Shown: piece by piece, positions 30,300 through 43,251 of the stretch
How positions within the stretch are numbered: position 1 is the stretch's first letter
How the letters are laid out: each line of letters opens with the position of its first letter
Assembly: GCA_014526335.1 (NCBI GenBank)
Contig: JACTAT010000273.1
Location: forward strand, 496,001 to 560,000
Source of the DNA: Chrysaora quinquecirrha
Lineage: Eukaryota > Cnidaria > Scyphozoa > Semaeostomeae > Pelagiidae
Direction: 5' to 3'
Length of the DNA stretch: 64,000 nt
Notes under the pieces: generated by a model
What the model saw: the letters and a program-made list of their open reading frames with translations, nothing else
What the model was told of the DNA's origin: nothing
Database searches by the model: none
Made by a program: the position numbers and the translations under genes

Positions 30300-33200
30300 A
30301 CTATCATCTATTCATTTATTTTTTCAAATAGTGTTTCTGGACTCTCAAGAAACCGTTTTCTCTTTGCAAATGAATTCTTACAGTAAATACCTAGATTTCT
30401 TATTGTATCTCTGTCTTCTTGGGACATTAGGCATATAAACATATTTTCTTCACTTAGTTGTGAGGTATTTGGAAATTTTTCGTAAACTCTATCTAGCATA
30501 TGTTTTCTCTAATTTCTATATAAATTACAAGACATTATAAAATGAACCTCATTTTCAACTTTTGTTGACTTAGCCATTTTACAATAAGGACATAGTCTTT
30601 CGTTTCTTGGTTTTTCCAAACCTGCCTGTTTCTAGCTGCAGATAATTTCGCTAGCGAGGATCTAATGGCATAGTCTAATAAAAAGTCAAGGTAGGGCTCA
30701 AGTTTGAATGGTGCTTTAAATGAAGCAAATAATTTCCTTTTTTTATCTTCTAAAATTTGCAAATTAAGTTTACTTAAAACATCAGACTCAAAGTGTTGTC
30801 TAACCTTCATTTTTATATTTGCCGAGTTATCAGAGTTTTCAATGCCATATTCTGTTCGAAGGCTATGAACCTTCTAAATTCCCTCATTAGCATTATTGCT
30901 GAGACTATGATATGCTCGGCTAGCTTAACGCTCACTCTCTAAGTTACATAAACGATTGTAAAATTTAAGGATAGTGACATGACAATGACTTTTTAGGAAT
31001 GTTCTACCCAACTCAGCATAGACTGCTTCTGTGGTTTTGTTTGATTTACCCCTCACACGTATTTGCATGTTGAGAGGTGTTTTGTTTCTAGTTTTTGCCA
31101 ATCATCAAACCCCCAGATTTCAGAAGCATAATTTAATATCGGTAAAATTGTATGATCGAAAAGATAGAAAAAAGTATGGGTTGGAAACCAGCCCATTTTT
31201 TTCTTTTGGATAGAAGACTGTAATTCAACTTTTGAGCTATGTATTTATCACCTAGTTTCCAAAACCTCCTTGCTAACACAGGATTCTTGTACTTTTTTAT
31301 TTTTTCTAAGGATCATAACTTTCGTTTTATCAATGTTAACGTCCATTTTAACCGATTTTGTGAAGATTTTGAGATTTTCAAGTTGGAATTGGAGATCACG
31401 TTTGTCTATAGCTACTACAACAAGGTCGTCTGCATATAGTGAAGAATGTATGGGGCATATAGTAATGACTGAATGAATGTATGTATGTACGCGTACAAGA
31501 GAACATTTCTGTTACCCATTGTTACCTGTGACGCATCATTTTACATTATCATATAAAGAGGCTATAACTTTCAAAACATTACCTCTAATTCCATAAGTAG
31601 CTATTTTACGTAATAGCTGCTTATGGTCAACAGAGTCGAAAGCTTTTTTGAAATCCACGAAACATAGGTATAGGGACCCTTTTCTTTTTTCAAATGCTGT
31701 ATCGATTAAAGCTTGATGAGTGAAAATATGGTCTGAAGTCTGGTATCCTTTTCTGAACCCGAATTGGTTTTCTCCAGAATTGAGTTATGGGATACCACTG
31801 AGTTTCACCTTTCTAAAAGAATTTCAAGAAAGAACTTGCCAACTATACTCAACAGTGTGATGCCACTGTAATTATTTAAATCCGATCCCCTTTGAAAAGC
31901 AATACAATGATTCCCACTGACCATTCTTCTGGAAATTTTCCAGATTGTAAGATTCTGTTGCAAAGTATGGAAAAAACCTTTAGGAATGTACCGTTAAGAT
32001 TCTTTAGAAGTTCAGCTCTCAACATATCAATCCCAGCCGCCTTTCCTTTTCTAAGCTTTTTGCACATGTTTCTTTGATAGTAATATAAGAATTCTGGGAT
32101 TCGTCAATCATTTCCTGTGTTAGGCTATCAGGAGAGAAAGCAGGATGTAAAATTTAACTGTTTGTAATGGCATTAATGTTAGTGTCTGCAGTTGAATTAA
32201 AATCCAAAAGGTTGGCAAATCACGAAGTTCATTGTTAGTAAAATCAAGTTTTGTTCTTACATTCTTATTTTTAAATTTTTTCCAAAATATTTTTGGTTCT
32301 TTGCCTTTTAATTCGCAAAGTTTAATTTTTCAGCATTGAGAAACTGTCTACGCTTGGACTTTAATATATTCTTATAAGATTTTCGGTCTCGAGATATGCT
32401 GATTTAAATTCATTAATTCTAGAAGTAGAGAAATCACTAGAGTGTTTTAGAGCAGCTTGATAGGATTTTCTTGCCTTGTTTATTGATGATTTAGCGATTT
32501 TACATTCTTGATCAAACCAGGGACATTTGTGCTTGCTTTTAGAGCTTTTTTCGACAAAAAGCTTACTTGATTTTAGATGGTTTTCCGATAGTTTAATCAT
32601 TTTAGAACCTAGGTCATTTTCGACTCTTTCAACATTAACGTCATCATTATCAAGTTGCGCACTTACATATTCTAAAAAAACCTTAATATCTTCTCCTTCT
32701 AGTTCAATAGCTAAATTTTCTAACAAAATTTCTTCATTAATAAAGAATTGCTTATTATAGTTTTTTGTAAGTTTATCATTTTGAGATGGACATAAAGAAT
32801 CAGCATAAACACATTGTTTTTGGGCTATGAGATTTCTATTTGCTGTACATTTCAACGATAACTTAATGGCACTATGATCGGACAGCTCACACACTTCTCT
32901 TATGCGTAACGAGTCAACAATTTTGAAATTCTCTTCTCTTAGAAGGTCATAATCAACCACACTATTGCCAATAGTCGTGAAACAAGTGAAGATGCTAGGA
33001 ATTTCTTTATCAAGACGTCCATTAAGAATGCGGTATCCAGATGTTTTATAAAAATCGATGAAAGCGGTGCCGTCTGTGTTAATCAGACTAACGTATTTGT
33101 TAATCCTTCTTCCAGCTGATGATCTGGTTCATAACTGACGTCAAGAAATAAAAATTCATCAACCTCGTCATTCTCGATCAAATCATTAACAGTATCTGTT

Positions 33201-33727
33201 CTTGCATTAAAATCTCCGAAAATAAGGACTCACCCATCTCTTTCCTAAAAAGCACATTCGGACTGTTATTTTTCAAAAGAAAGAGATTGACCAGACCTAA
33301 GTAATGTTGAAGTATTTGGTGGAATATAGAGAAAGCAAATAAAAAAGTTTGATTTCCAACTATAATCATCCTTTTTCACCTTTCACCAAAAATGATAGCT
33401 ATCAGGAAGCAACACGGAGACATTTCAAAGCACTGACTTAATGACAAGTTGAGAGAGACTCTCAGATGACCTTCCAGACAGATGATTTCTATATCCTAAT
33501 TCGGCAAAATCATTATCAAAATCGAAAGTAGTGGGATAATTTTTGTCTCTCCAAGTCTCAGAAAAACAAACCAGATCATTATTTGCTAGAATATTTGAAA
33601 AGAGATCGCAGCCAATTTGCTTAATATGTTGAACCCTGGTGCTCCTGAAGCCATTGAAATTCCATGAGCATATTTTCAAGGATTTGGGATTTTTGTTGCA
33701 AGTTGTTTCATTCAAAATCTTTTGCAC
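30300..33727 (-). pseudogene. Retroposon A ORF2 (APE endonuclease and reverse transcriptase)
   Basis: The endonuclease begins KICSWNFNGFR (catalytic Asn) and LVCFSETW (catalytic Glu). CELSDHSAIKLSL near 32880 is the SDH motif. A long linker includes CPWFDQECKIAKSSINKARK. RT blocks: KGKAAGIDMLRAELLKN, NNYSGITLLS, motif A FVDFKKAFDSVDH near 31650, and motif C YADDLVVV at about 31421-31445. The C-terminal part includes a CPYCKMAK/H-type cluster near 30590. It nicks DNA and copies its own RNA at the nick. The frame is broken at least six times. Clade cannot be fixed by eye. Confidence 0.75.
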
Positions 33728-33818
33728 AGGAAAGCTACTCCTAGTTCATATCTCTTCACGCTTATTGCCATCTCGGACAAACTCCTAGTATGTATCCTCA
33801 AAATGATTACAAAATCTA

Positions 33819-34338
33819 TCAAAGTCCGCGAAATATCTCATAAACAGGAGAATTACCCAACATTTTGTATTTTGTTTTACCAGCTATGGTCCAAACCTTT
33901 TCTACATTTAATTCATCCCTATTATTGTAGATGTGGCTCACCATCTTCATAATTCCTGGGGCTAGGTCTTCCTTGATCTTGATGTTCTTTGCATTTTTCT
34001 TCTTCCTCATTATCTGCTCCTTTGTCTTGTGTGACATAAATTTGATCAAGATGCCATGACTTTCATTTTCCCTCATCCTACCAACCCTGTGAACAATATC
34101 AATATCAGCAGGCTTGATCTCAACATCAATTTCTTCTTTCAAGACTTTAATGCATAGATCTTGGCACTTTTCGTTTTTTTTCCTCTGCAACACCAAAAAG
34201 CCGAACATAACTTTTCCTGCTGTAATGTTCCTGCTTATCAAGTAGGAAATTCATATCCTTTAAACCACATGAATTTTTGAAGATTTTTTTATTCACCTGA
34301 TCAAGATCCAACTCAGACCATTCTTGTCTTATACACAT
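33819..34338 (-). pseudogene. Retroposon A ORF1 (L1-ORF1-like RNA-binding protein)
   Basis: Two overlapping frames. The upstream one has IRQEWSELDLDQVNKKIFKN and a SRKSYVRLFGVAEE-type RRM opening. The longer downstream one has DLCIKVLKEEIDVEIKPADI, DIVHRVGRMRENESHGILIK and KIKEDLAPGIMKMV. HRVGR followed by a (I/V)KF strand is typical of the RRM-like domain of ORF1 chaperone proteins. These bind retroposon RNA in the cytoplasm. The frame changes near 34180. A near-identical copy without piggyBac is at 51416-51990. Confidence 0.7.
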
Positions 34339-34435
34339 TTCAGAGAAATCCGCTTTAATCTTTTAATCAAATAGAAAAACTGAACTCAATCCAAATCAAC
34401 ATTATCATTTCCAATTATTATCTCCATTTTCAACA

Positions 34436-35142
34436 ATGCACGTTGCTTTTGGAGAAATAATTTGCAACATTTTTGGCTTTGAAAAAATAAGCAATACATT
34501 ACCTCTTTACGGATATCGCAACAATTTTACAGAAAAAACACTTGTTCCCTCTTGCTTGCCAATTGTCTATAATTTCCTCAAAAATGGTTCTTACAATACA
34601 ACATGTTCTGTTTCAAAGATTACGTCAGCAAAACTAAAATCAGAAATAGTTGTTCCATACTGTTACAAAAAGGTGTTGCAGACACTACAACTGTAACGCG
34701 TGGTCTTTGGAAACTTCCTGCTCTTAACAGTTATAATAAAGAACTTAGAGAATATGGAAAACTCTTAGAAGCTCCAGTTAAAGACGACAGAGCTGTTATA
34801 TTTTTTGCTCAACATCCTTTCAATCCACTGATTGCTGGTGATATCTACTTGTATTCCAATATCGTCATACCAATTTACCACATCGGGAATCATTTATCTC
34901 CATACGTTGCTCACATCCCTGCTCCAACACTTATCTTTTGCGATCCACACATTGATCCTTTTAGTCAACAACTAGACGGAGAACTAATCTCCAAAGCTTA
35001 CATAATACAGCAAAAAGAATTTTTAACATTGAAAAGGAACATAAACTTGGAAAATACATTTTTCTTAGTGCAAAATAGTTATGATGATGAAGTTAATTCG
35101 GGAATTTTGAGATTCAAATTTCTCATTTGTAAAAAAGCATAA
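34436..35142 (+). pseudogene. Copy X1: C-terminal half of a divergent Polinton minor-capsid-like gene
   Basis: Two overlapping frames carry VAFGEIICNIFGFEKISN, TKKL-type linker and AVIFFAQHPFNPLIAGD, DIYLYSNIVIPIYHIGNHL, then SPYVAHIPAPTLIFCD and GILRFKFLICKKA. They align with the second half of the gene at 21996-23001 (VAFGKDLCKLFGF, FIYCSLLDYLVVG, TPLLRYIPL). The ATG at 34436 corresponds to an internal position and is ATA in copy X3, so it is not the true start. The 5' half was lost at the retroposon junction. A frameshift near 34670 splits the copy. It is nearly identical to X2 and more different from X3. Confidence 0.65.
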
Positions 35143-35172
35143 TGAAGCGCTAGCTGATCAGTACTATTAATT

Positions 35173-37228
35173 AACATAGAGCAGAAATGTTTATGCCGCT
35201 GACTAAACGGCTCCTGCGCCTGCAAGGAAGGGTCAAAATGGAGGGAGGAGGGAGGGGCAGAGAATATTTTCACCATAGGAACCCAACAGCGTGATCAGGC
35301 ATCTCGGAACGCGGGAAGTGAAAAGGGTGGCCATCATGCTGTAGACTGAGAAGGTGGCTACAGTCAAGTGAAGTTTCATGGAGATCTGTAGGGTTTAAGT
35401 GGTAAATAGATGCTTATATTTCATCAGCAGGGAAGAATATTTTTACAGCGAAATTTCTGGAAATTTAAATCAAAGATATCTCAAAAACTGTACCCTGCCA
35501 CAAGATGAATTTTTCACCAAATGGATGACCAAGATGAGGACGACATTCTAATACAGGTCTGTATACTCGGAAAGTTGGCAAACTATTTCAAATTTTAGCT
35601 CAAACTGGCATAAGTTGAACATTGAGAACACACTTCCCCTATCAATCTAAATTCTTCACTCACAAATATTTCGATACAAACCTAACTTTCCGGGATTTTT
35701 TATGTTACCTGGCGTAGGCCCGAGCTTAAATTCTCAACTTTTCAAACCGCATTAGAGATCGAACATGCCGTTACTTTTCTACTGCGGAACAAAAAATTAG
35801 TGTACATTTTCGTAATAAAAATGCGAAACTTTATATGGGTGAATTCAGTTGCAAATTGTGAAAAATCCCTACCCTGCCACAACACAAATTTTTTTTCAGC
35901 TGAAAGAGCATATCTCAAACTCCTTAAAACACTATATCTCACTCGTGGGAAAATTGGCAAACATACTGAAATTTTTCTCAAAATGTATTCATAATTTTAA
36001 GCTTTTAATGACATGTTGCCTAGGCCCATTCCATTCTATTTTTCAAGTACTGTTCTGCTTTATGTAATGTACAATATTGATTAAAATTCTTTTAGCAAAG
36101 TATGTGAATGTTATATTCAAAGGGCACTGGGACTTTCCTCTTCAAACAATTATTGTTTTGTAATCCTAGGGTAATTAGTGTCTGTTTTTTCTTTCAGATC
36201 ACCTATGCAATGTTCTGAAAATTGTTGAGCGTTCCAGAGTCAGTACAAAGCTGTTAAAAAATAATTTTTATGGGGGAAATAAATGCCATCTTCATTCAAT
36301 CATTCACAAAAAAAGTTTGGTCCTGAAGTTTTTGCTGTTCAGGACAAAGCTTTTTGGGAATGAGGGCTCAAAAATAATCCAACATTCCAGCTGTTCATAG
36401 AATCTCACTTGTGAATCACACTTCAAGCAACAAATGATGTATAATAGTAAACAAAACTGGCCTGTCTTGTGATATATTCTGTGGAGCAGATGTGTACTTT
36501 AACTGGTAAGCTGGGCAGTTGCTGACAGGATAATTAATGCTGAAGAAGGATGTTGTTAGAGATATCTCTGTTTTTGTTTAGAACAAATAATGAATTTCAA
36601 ATTTCAAAAATTTAGTTTGTTGAATTTGTTAACTTGTCATTTCTGGGTGAAGCTAAAATAACTAATTTTTATCTTACTTTCTTTACTTTATTCATTTTTT
36701 CACATTTTTTAAACACTTCCCAGTGTTCTTCAAAAACCAGAACATATGCATTATAGGATACACTAAAGGATTTTCTTAGAAGGCAATGGTAGATCAAGAT
36801 AAATGCAAATAAGTGCTACCATCTGAAGTTATTCATGAAAAGCCAAGAATGAAACAATAAACTAATTTTTTCTACACAAAAGAGTATCTAATTTATTGTT
36901 TTTCCCTACAAAGAGAGTTTATCATGGTGTGGCCTAAACCAAGAGTTGAGAGTTGTGTGCATAAAACATCTACTATCTCTTTGGAAAATTTAATCATCCA
37001 TCATTCACTGATTTCCCCAGAAGATATCATTGTTTTAGTTTCATCTTGTCTGAGTTTCCAAAGCTTTATTTAACACAAATAATTAACAAAAATTCGAAAC
37101 ATTAAACACACAAGCAAAATCCTCACAGCTTTGTGCCTTTGTTCAACAGCAGAAAATTCAACTCAATTTTCGTTTTTGCAAGTGCAGAAGAAAATGCGCG
37201 CGCATAAGTAACATTTCTGCTCTATGTT
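35173..37228. mobile_element. 2.06-kb terminal-inverted-repeat insertion, copy 1
   Basis: Both ends carry AACATAGAGCAGAAATGTT as inverted repeats, flanked on each side by CTATTAATT (35164-35172 and 37229-37237). Copy X3 shows the empty site: a single CTATTAATT at about 52764-52772. The 9-bp duplication and TIRs mark a DNA transposon. The interior has no frame over 80 codons, so it is non-autonomous. Two related motifs around ACCCTGCCACAA (35490 and 35871) suggest internal duplication. Superfamily (P, hAT or Mutator-like) is uncertain. Confidence 0.8.
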
Positions 37229-37358
37229 CTATTAATTAACAGATTATTCTATATGTGAAATTCAATTTAACATGCATGTGTAGCTATGCAGCTAGTTTAT
37301 ATTGGTGAATTTGTTGATTTAAAATTTATATATAAGCATTCAAAAGAACAGAATCGAA

Positions 37359-37452
37359 ATGACAAATAACAATCCTTTGAATTATAATTTTGACACTGGA
37401 ATCTCGCCTGGTATTGTTTCCTATCACAGACCAGGTCTGTATGGAGCATTTA
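37359..37452 (+). pseudogene. Truncated start of the pX-like gene in X1
   Basis: The first 31 codons match the gene at 52893 (ATG AAC-type start, then FDTGISPGIVSYHRPGLYGA). They stop at 37452, where retroposon B sequence begins with a poly(T)-rich junction. A TATATAAG box lies about 25-30 bp upstream, as in X3. Confidence 0.7.
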
Positions 37453-40408
37453 GTTTTTTTTCTTTTCCACCCCATTTTTTTCTTTTGGATAGAAGACTGT
37501 AATACAACTTTTGAGCTTTTTCTTTGATGTTGTCAATATGTTCTGAAAAAGAGCTATTTGATTTTATTGTTACTCCCAGGTACTTGTAAGATTCACATTC
37601 TTCTACGTATTTATCGCCTAGTTCCCACACTTCCTTGCTAACACTTTTGTACTTTTTTATTTTTTCTAAGGATCATCAATGTTAACATCCATTTTAACGG
37701 ATTTTGTGAAGATTTGGAGATTTTCAAGTTGGAATTGGAGATCACGTTTGTCTATAGCTACTACAACAAGGTCGTCTGCATATAGTAAATAATGTATGGG
37801 GCATATTGTAATGAATGAATGAATGTATATATGTACGCGTACAAGAGAACATTTTCTGTTAGCCCATTGTTACCTGTGACGCATCATTTTACTTAATCAT
37901 AAAGAGAGGCTATAACTTTCAAAACGTTACCTCTAATTCCATAAGTAGCTATTTTACGTAATAGCTGCTTATAGTTAACAAAGTCGAAAGCTTTTTTCAA
38001 ATCCACGAAACATAGGTATAGGGACCCTTTTCTTTTTTCAAATGCTGTATCGATTAAAGCTCAAGAGTGAAAATATGGTCTGAAGTGTGGTATTCTTTTC
38101 TGAACCCGATTTGGTTTCTCCAGAATTGAGTTATTGGATATCACAGTGTTTAACCTTTCTAAAAGAATTTAAAGAAAGAACTTGCCAAATATACTCAACA
38201 GTGTGATGCCACGGTAATTATTTAAATCCGACCTTCTTTGAAAAGCAATACAATGATTTCCACTGACCATTCCTCTGGAAATTTTCCAGATTGTAAGATT
38301 CTGTTGAAAAGTTTGGAAAAAACCTTTAGGAATGTACCGTTAGGATTCTTTAGAAGTTCAGCTCTCAAAATATCAATCCCAGCCGCCTTTCCTTTTCTAA
38401 GCTTTTTGCACATGTTTCTTTGATAGTAATATAACGATTCAGGGATTCGTCAATCATTTCCTGTGTTAGGCTATCAGGAGAGAAAGCAGGATGTACAATT
38501 TAACTGTTTGTAATGGCATTAGTGTTAGTGTCTGCAGCTGAATTAAAATCCAAAAGGTTGGCAAAGTAATCATGAAGTTCATTGTTAGTAAAATCAAGTT
38601 TTGTTCTTACATTCTTATTTTTTAATTTTTTCCAAAATATTTTTGGTTCTTTGCCTTTTAATTTGCAAAGTTTAATTTTTCAACATTGAGAAACTGTCTA
38701 CGCTTGGACTTTAATATATTCTTATAAGATTTTCGTTCTCGAAATATGCTGATTTTAATTCATTAATTCTGGAAGTAGAGAAATCACTCGAGTGTTTTAG
38801 AGCAGCTTGATAGGATTTTCTTGCCTTGTTTATTGACGATTTAGCGATTTTATATTCTTGATCAAACCAGGGACATTTGTGCCAGCTTTTAGAGCTTTTT
38901 TCGACAAAAAGCTTACATGATTTTAGATGGTTTTCTGATAGTTTAATCATATTAGAACCTGGGTCATTTTCAACTCTTTCAACATTAACGTCATCATTAT
39001 CAAGTTGCGCACTTACATATTCTAAAAAAAGCTTAATATCTTCTCCTTTAGTTGAATAGCTAAATTTTCTAACAAAATTTCTTCATTAATAAAGAATTGC
39101 TTATTATAGTTTTTTATAAGTTTATCATTTTGAGATGGACATAAAGAATCAGCATAAACACATTGTTTTTGGGCTATGAGATTTCTATTTGCTGTACATT
39201 TCAACGATAACTTAATGGCACTATGATAGGACAGCTCACACACTTCTGTTATGCGTAACGAGTCAACAATTTTGAAATTCTCTTCTCTTAGAAGGTCATA
39301 ATCAACCACACTATTGCCAATAGTCGTGAAACAAGTGAAGATGCTAGAAATTTCTTTATCAAGACGTCCATTAAGAATACGGTATCCAGATGTTTTATAA
39401 AATTCGTTAAAAGCGGTGCCGTTTGTGTTAATGGGACAAACGTATTTGTTAATCCTTCTTCCAGCTGATGATCTGGTTCATAACTGACGTCAAGAAATAA
39501 AAATTCATCAACCTCGTCATTCTCGATCAAATCATTAACAGTATCTGTTCTTGCATTAAAATCTCCGAAAATAAGGACTCACCCATCTCTTTCCTAAAAA
39601 GCACATTCGGACTGTTATTTTTCAAAAGAAAGAGATTGACCAGACCTAAGTAATGTTGAAGTATTTGGTGGAATATAGAGAAAGCAAATAAAAAAGTTTG
39701 ATTTCCAACTATAATCATCCTTTTTCACCTTACACCAAAAATGATAGCTATCAGGAAGCAACACGGAGACATTTCAAAGCACTGACTTAATGACAAGTTG
39801 AGAGAGACTCTCAGATGACCTTCCAGACAGATGATTTCTATATCCTAATTCGGCAAAATCATTATCAAAATCGAAAGTAGTGGGATAATTTTTGTCTCTC
39901 CAAGTCTCAGAAAAACAAACCAGATCATTATTTGCTAGAATATTTGAAAAGAGATCGCAGCCAATTTGCTTAATATGTTGAACCCTGGTGCTCCTGAAGC
40001 CATTGAAATTCCATGAGCATATTTTCAAGGATTTGGGATTTTTGTTGCAAGTTGTTTCATTCAAAATCTTTTGGACAGGAAAGCTTCTCCTAGTTCATAT
40101 TTCTTCACCCTTTTTGCCATCTGGGCCAAACTCCTAGTATGTATCCTCAAAATGATTACAAAGTCTATCAAAGTCTGCAAAATATCTCATAAACACGAGA
40201 ATTACCCAACATTTTGTATTTTATTTTACCATCTATGGTCCAAACCTTTTCTACATTTAAATCATCCCTATTAGTGTAGATGTGGCTCACCATCTTCATA
40301 ATTCCTGGGCTAGGTCCTCCTTGATCTTGATGTTCTTTGCATTTTCTTCTTCCTCATTATCTGCTCCTTTGTCTTGTGTGACATAAATTTGATCAAGATG
40401 CCATGACT
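37453..40408 (-). mobile_element. Non-LTR retroposon B, main part (5' end displaced by piggyBac)
   Basis: Same element as A, read right to left. Its 3' end is cut at about 37471 inside the RT C-terminal region, next to the pX-like stub. It keeps YADDLVVV near 37775, motif A near 38010, KGKAAGIDILRAELLKN, the linker and the endonuclease (40064-39530). The ORF1 part is interrupted at 40408 by the piggyBac element; its last part resumes at 45520-45660. The segment about 39455-40000 matches copy A, while both flanks match copy C, so this copy is a mosaic. Broken in several frames. Confidence 0.8.
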
Positions 40409-40412
40409 TTAA

Positions 40413-42130
40413 CCCTTTCCGTCTTTGTGTGTCACTTCGTCCCACCAAAGTAAAAATTGGGTGAAAAATGAAAATTGTGCGATTTTGCTGAAAATTGGTA
40501 GAAATGTGTAATTTGGGGTGCTGATTTCGAATCTGAACTTAATTTTTCAAAATTTTTAGTTTTGGGGGTTCAATAGGGGCAAATTAGGTAAATGGGGCAG
40601 AAAAATAAAAAGTGTGCGATTTTGCTGAAATTTGGTAGAAATGGGTAATTTGGGGTGCTGAATTCGAATCTGAACTTAACTTTGCAAGATTTTCAGTTTT
40701 GGGGGTTCAATAGGGGCAAATTAGGTAAATGGGGGCAGAAAAGTAAAAGTCCTGCGATTTTGCTGAAATTTGGTAGAAATGCGTAATTTGGGGTGCTGAA
40801 TTAGAATCTGAACTTCATTTTGCAAAATTTTCAGTTTTGGGGTGAGAGATTAATCAAACCTATTCATTGGTTGAAGCTGGGGTTCCAGTATAGTCGTTAC
40901 GATCGCTTGAGTCGCTGCGATACGACTCCAGCATTCCCAACGATCCAGGATCGCCTGAGCAAAGCACATTCCTATTTGAGACACCCTGATCATTGGGATA
41001 GCTTCATTTATTTGCACACGTTTCCGTAAGACCAATGGGATTGCTGGTTTCGTTCACAGCAGTCCAAATGATCGTAAAGATTATATGGAAACTAGCTACG
41101 TCTATTAGTTGAACATCCATTAACATTTAAATTCGACTGCTCTGCACTATGACAAAAAAATTACAGCTAAATTACGTGATATACATGTACGCTAAAGGCC
41201 AATCCAGAAACGAAGAATCGTTACTTATCCGAAGAGAAGGACGCTAAACGAATTCCAACCAGCAACTGTTTCTCGCGCTTACTGACTCAATGCGCAATGA
41301 AATCTCAGAATCGGCTTATGAAAAAAAGTAATCACTTGAAGTAAACGTTTTGTAAGCTGAATCTAATTGTGGGGTTTCAAATTTCATTCACATCGTCTCT
41401 TTCTACTTACTGCCGCTTGCTGCCATAATCACTCTACAGATTCTTGAGATTGGCTGCTCTGCAGGTCGAATTCTCTTTGGATGTGATAATCGTTCCAGCA
41501 CTGTCTTTGAGTTGTTGATGAGCAGAGGACGAGTGGGTGACCAGCACTGGAACACTTGAGACATTTATAAGATGACTTTCTCTTGCAGATACGACATCGA
41601 AGACGTCTATCTCCACTTGTTGTTTCTGATGGTAATATCTTTCCAGCCTTGTGACTGCCTTTCCGGGGGGACATCAGCGTTGATGCCAAAGGTCTTCTGT
41701 GCCTTGTCGGCATGTTTGCAGGATAGTGCAAAACTTCAGCACGCCCATTTGTTTTGCGGTACATCGCATACCAAACACGGATTACAGCAAATCTGAACTG
41801 ACTTTGTGATATTGCATCTTTAGACAGTCCTTGCGTGAGTTGATTGCTATTGCGCCAAAGAGTATGGCCATTTACCAGCACATACATTTCGCAAAGGTTG
41901 TCGAAAACTCTACTTTGTTTGCGGACACTTCTAAACTCGGTGTTGTAGTAAGACAGCTGTTGGTTGGATCTGTCTACCCACCCGTAGATTTCTCGGTATA
42001 ACTGTGCAACCATTGGAACATGTATAATGGACCTTTCTCTGCCTTGGTTGACTTCAATAGTATCCCAAAATTCTCTTCCTGATTTGACTCCATTGTCAAG
42101 GAAAGTAACAGCATTGTTGTCATTCCAGTA
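40413..42130. repeat. Left palindromic arm of piggyBac element
   Basis: 1718 bp. From the outside: TIR, about three units of a 137-bp subterminal repeat (marker CAATAGGGGCAAATTAG at 40571 and 40708), a unique spacer, and the last 234 codons of the transposase (minus). Pairs with 43521-45515. Confidence 0.9.
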
Positions 42131-43251
42131 CGTCATGGTAAGGAATTGGTGGTGTAGGGTTTTGAATAGCCTCTAACAAATCTTTTTGCATGGCTCAGAT
42201 TTTCCTTGTGACTTTGAGGGAGATGTTTAGTGTTCCCTCGCTGGGTGGCAATGATTCGTGTTTCCCACAGCAATCTTGCGTCCTTTAGGAGGTTGACTGT
42301 TGGAAATCCACTGTCCATTATCACTAGTCTGCCATTGCCCTTCAAGTCAGACAGCAGCTGGTCTATGATGTCGTAGTTCTTACCTTTTTGTGGATTCAAG
42401 TATGTTTTCTTTCCCACCTTTACGACATGGTTGCACACAAAGTTACCGCCAAGCTGCCCTTTGTCGCTTATCTTACAAACGGTCCAGCCCATACGAACTG
42501 GTTTATCAGGATTCCGTGTCTTATATGGATTTCTTCTGCTTTTACTTCTAATTCGGCCTTCATCAATGCAAAGTTTTTGACCAACTGACCAGTATGTCTT
42601 TGCCTTGTCTCGTAAGTAAATTGCTCCGGAATAGATGTTCTGCAATGGGTGGTAACTTTCACAGTCTCGAGATGGTAGTATAGATGGTTTCACCACTCGG
42701 AAATGCTTCAACATGAGGCGAAAGACATCTAATGTCATGATCTTCTTGACTTCTTCCTGAGCCTTCAGTGGGTCATCACTCCAGGCCCATTTCATCTGTG
42801 GTAGTTTTAACAATTTTAAGTGCCATTTTATAGCGAAGAAGCCGCGAATAAACCAAATACCTTTCTCATCCCTTGATATTCTACCAATCTTCTCGAGAAA
42901 CATTTGGTCGCTTTCTCCGTGCTCATTAGTTGCGTCTATGCATGTTAGAATGAATTCGTCATCCATAATGTTCTCAACAATATCATTCGGCTTCATTTCA
43001 ACGTCAAATGGAATTGCGACTTGTCCATACTCAGGAATGTTTTGATTTACCGCAATGAAAGCATCGTCTGCATTTTCAATCGTTCTTTTAGACCAATGGC
43101 AGCAACCTTCTGCGTCGTCATCACTTGAAATCCCTTCAGGATCATAGTCGTCGCTAGACTCGCTATCGTATTCTTCATCAGAAGTGTCTTCATCAAAAGA
43201 AAATATATCGCTGCCACTTCCGTCATCGTCAGAAGAACTATCGAATTCCAT
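41429..43251 (-). CDS. piggyBac transposase (DDE_Tnp_1_7) with C-terminal Cys-rich domain, one frameshift
   Basis: The start is taken at ATG 43251 (MEFDSSSDDDGSGSD), an acidic N-terminus typical of the family; an upstream in-frame ATG at 43332 adds a hydrophobic leader. Conserved parts: FIRGFFAIKWHLKLL, DVFRLMLKHFRVVKP, first Asp in KLCIDEGRIR with RNPYKTRNPDKPVRMGWTV, and second Asp in LVIMDSGFPTVNLLKD. The frame ends at TGA 42133-42135, overlapping an ATG (42136). The following frame holds TYWNDNNAVTFLDNG, with the third Asp, then the insertion domain and a Cys/His domain CRICKRKSSYKCLKCSSAG. It cuts at TTAA sites. The break may be one missing base or decay. Confidence 0.85.

Larger units (their letters stand above)
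30047..34400 (-). mobile_element. Non-LTR retroposon A, nearly full length
   Basis: Reads right to left: ORF1 (34338-33819), endonuclease (33727-33180), linker, RT and C-terminal Cys/His region, ending at a poly(A) seen as TTTATTTTTTTTATTTTTTT at about 30047-30075. It is the only one of the three copies that keeps the 3' third (30076-31190). Compared with copies B and C it lacks about 100 bp near 31230. Many frameshifts make it inactive. The 5' junction with the capsid-gene fragment near 34400 is identical in all three copies. Confidence 0.8.

Noticed and set aside
34436..34438. ATG taken as the start of the repeated capsid-fragment gene
   Set aside because: It aligns to the middle of the element-1 homologue and is ATA in copy X3, so it is an internal codon of a gene cut by the retroposon junction.
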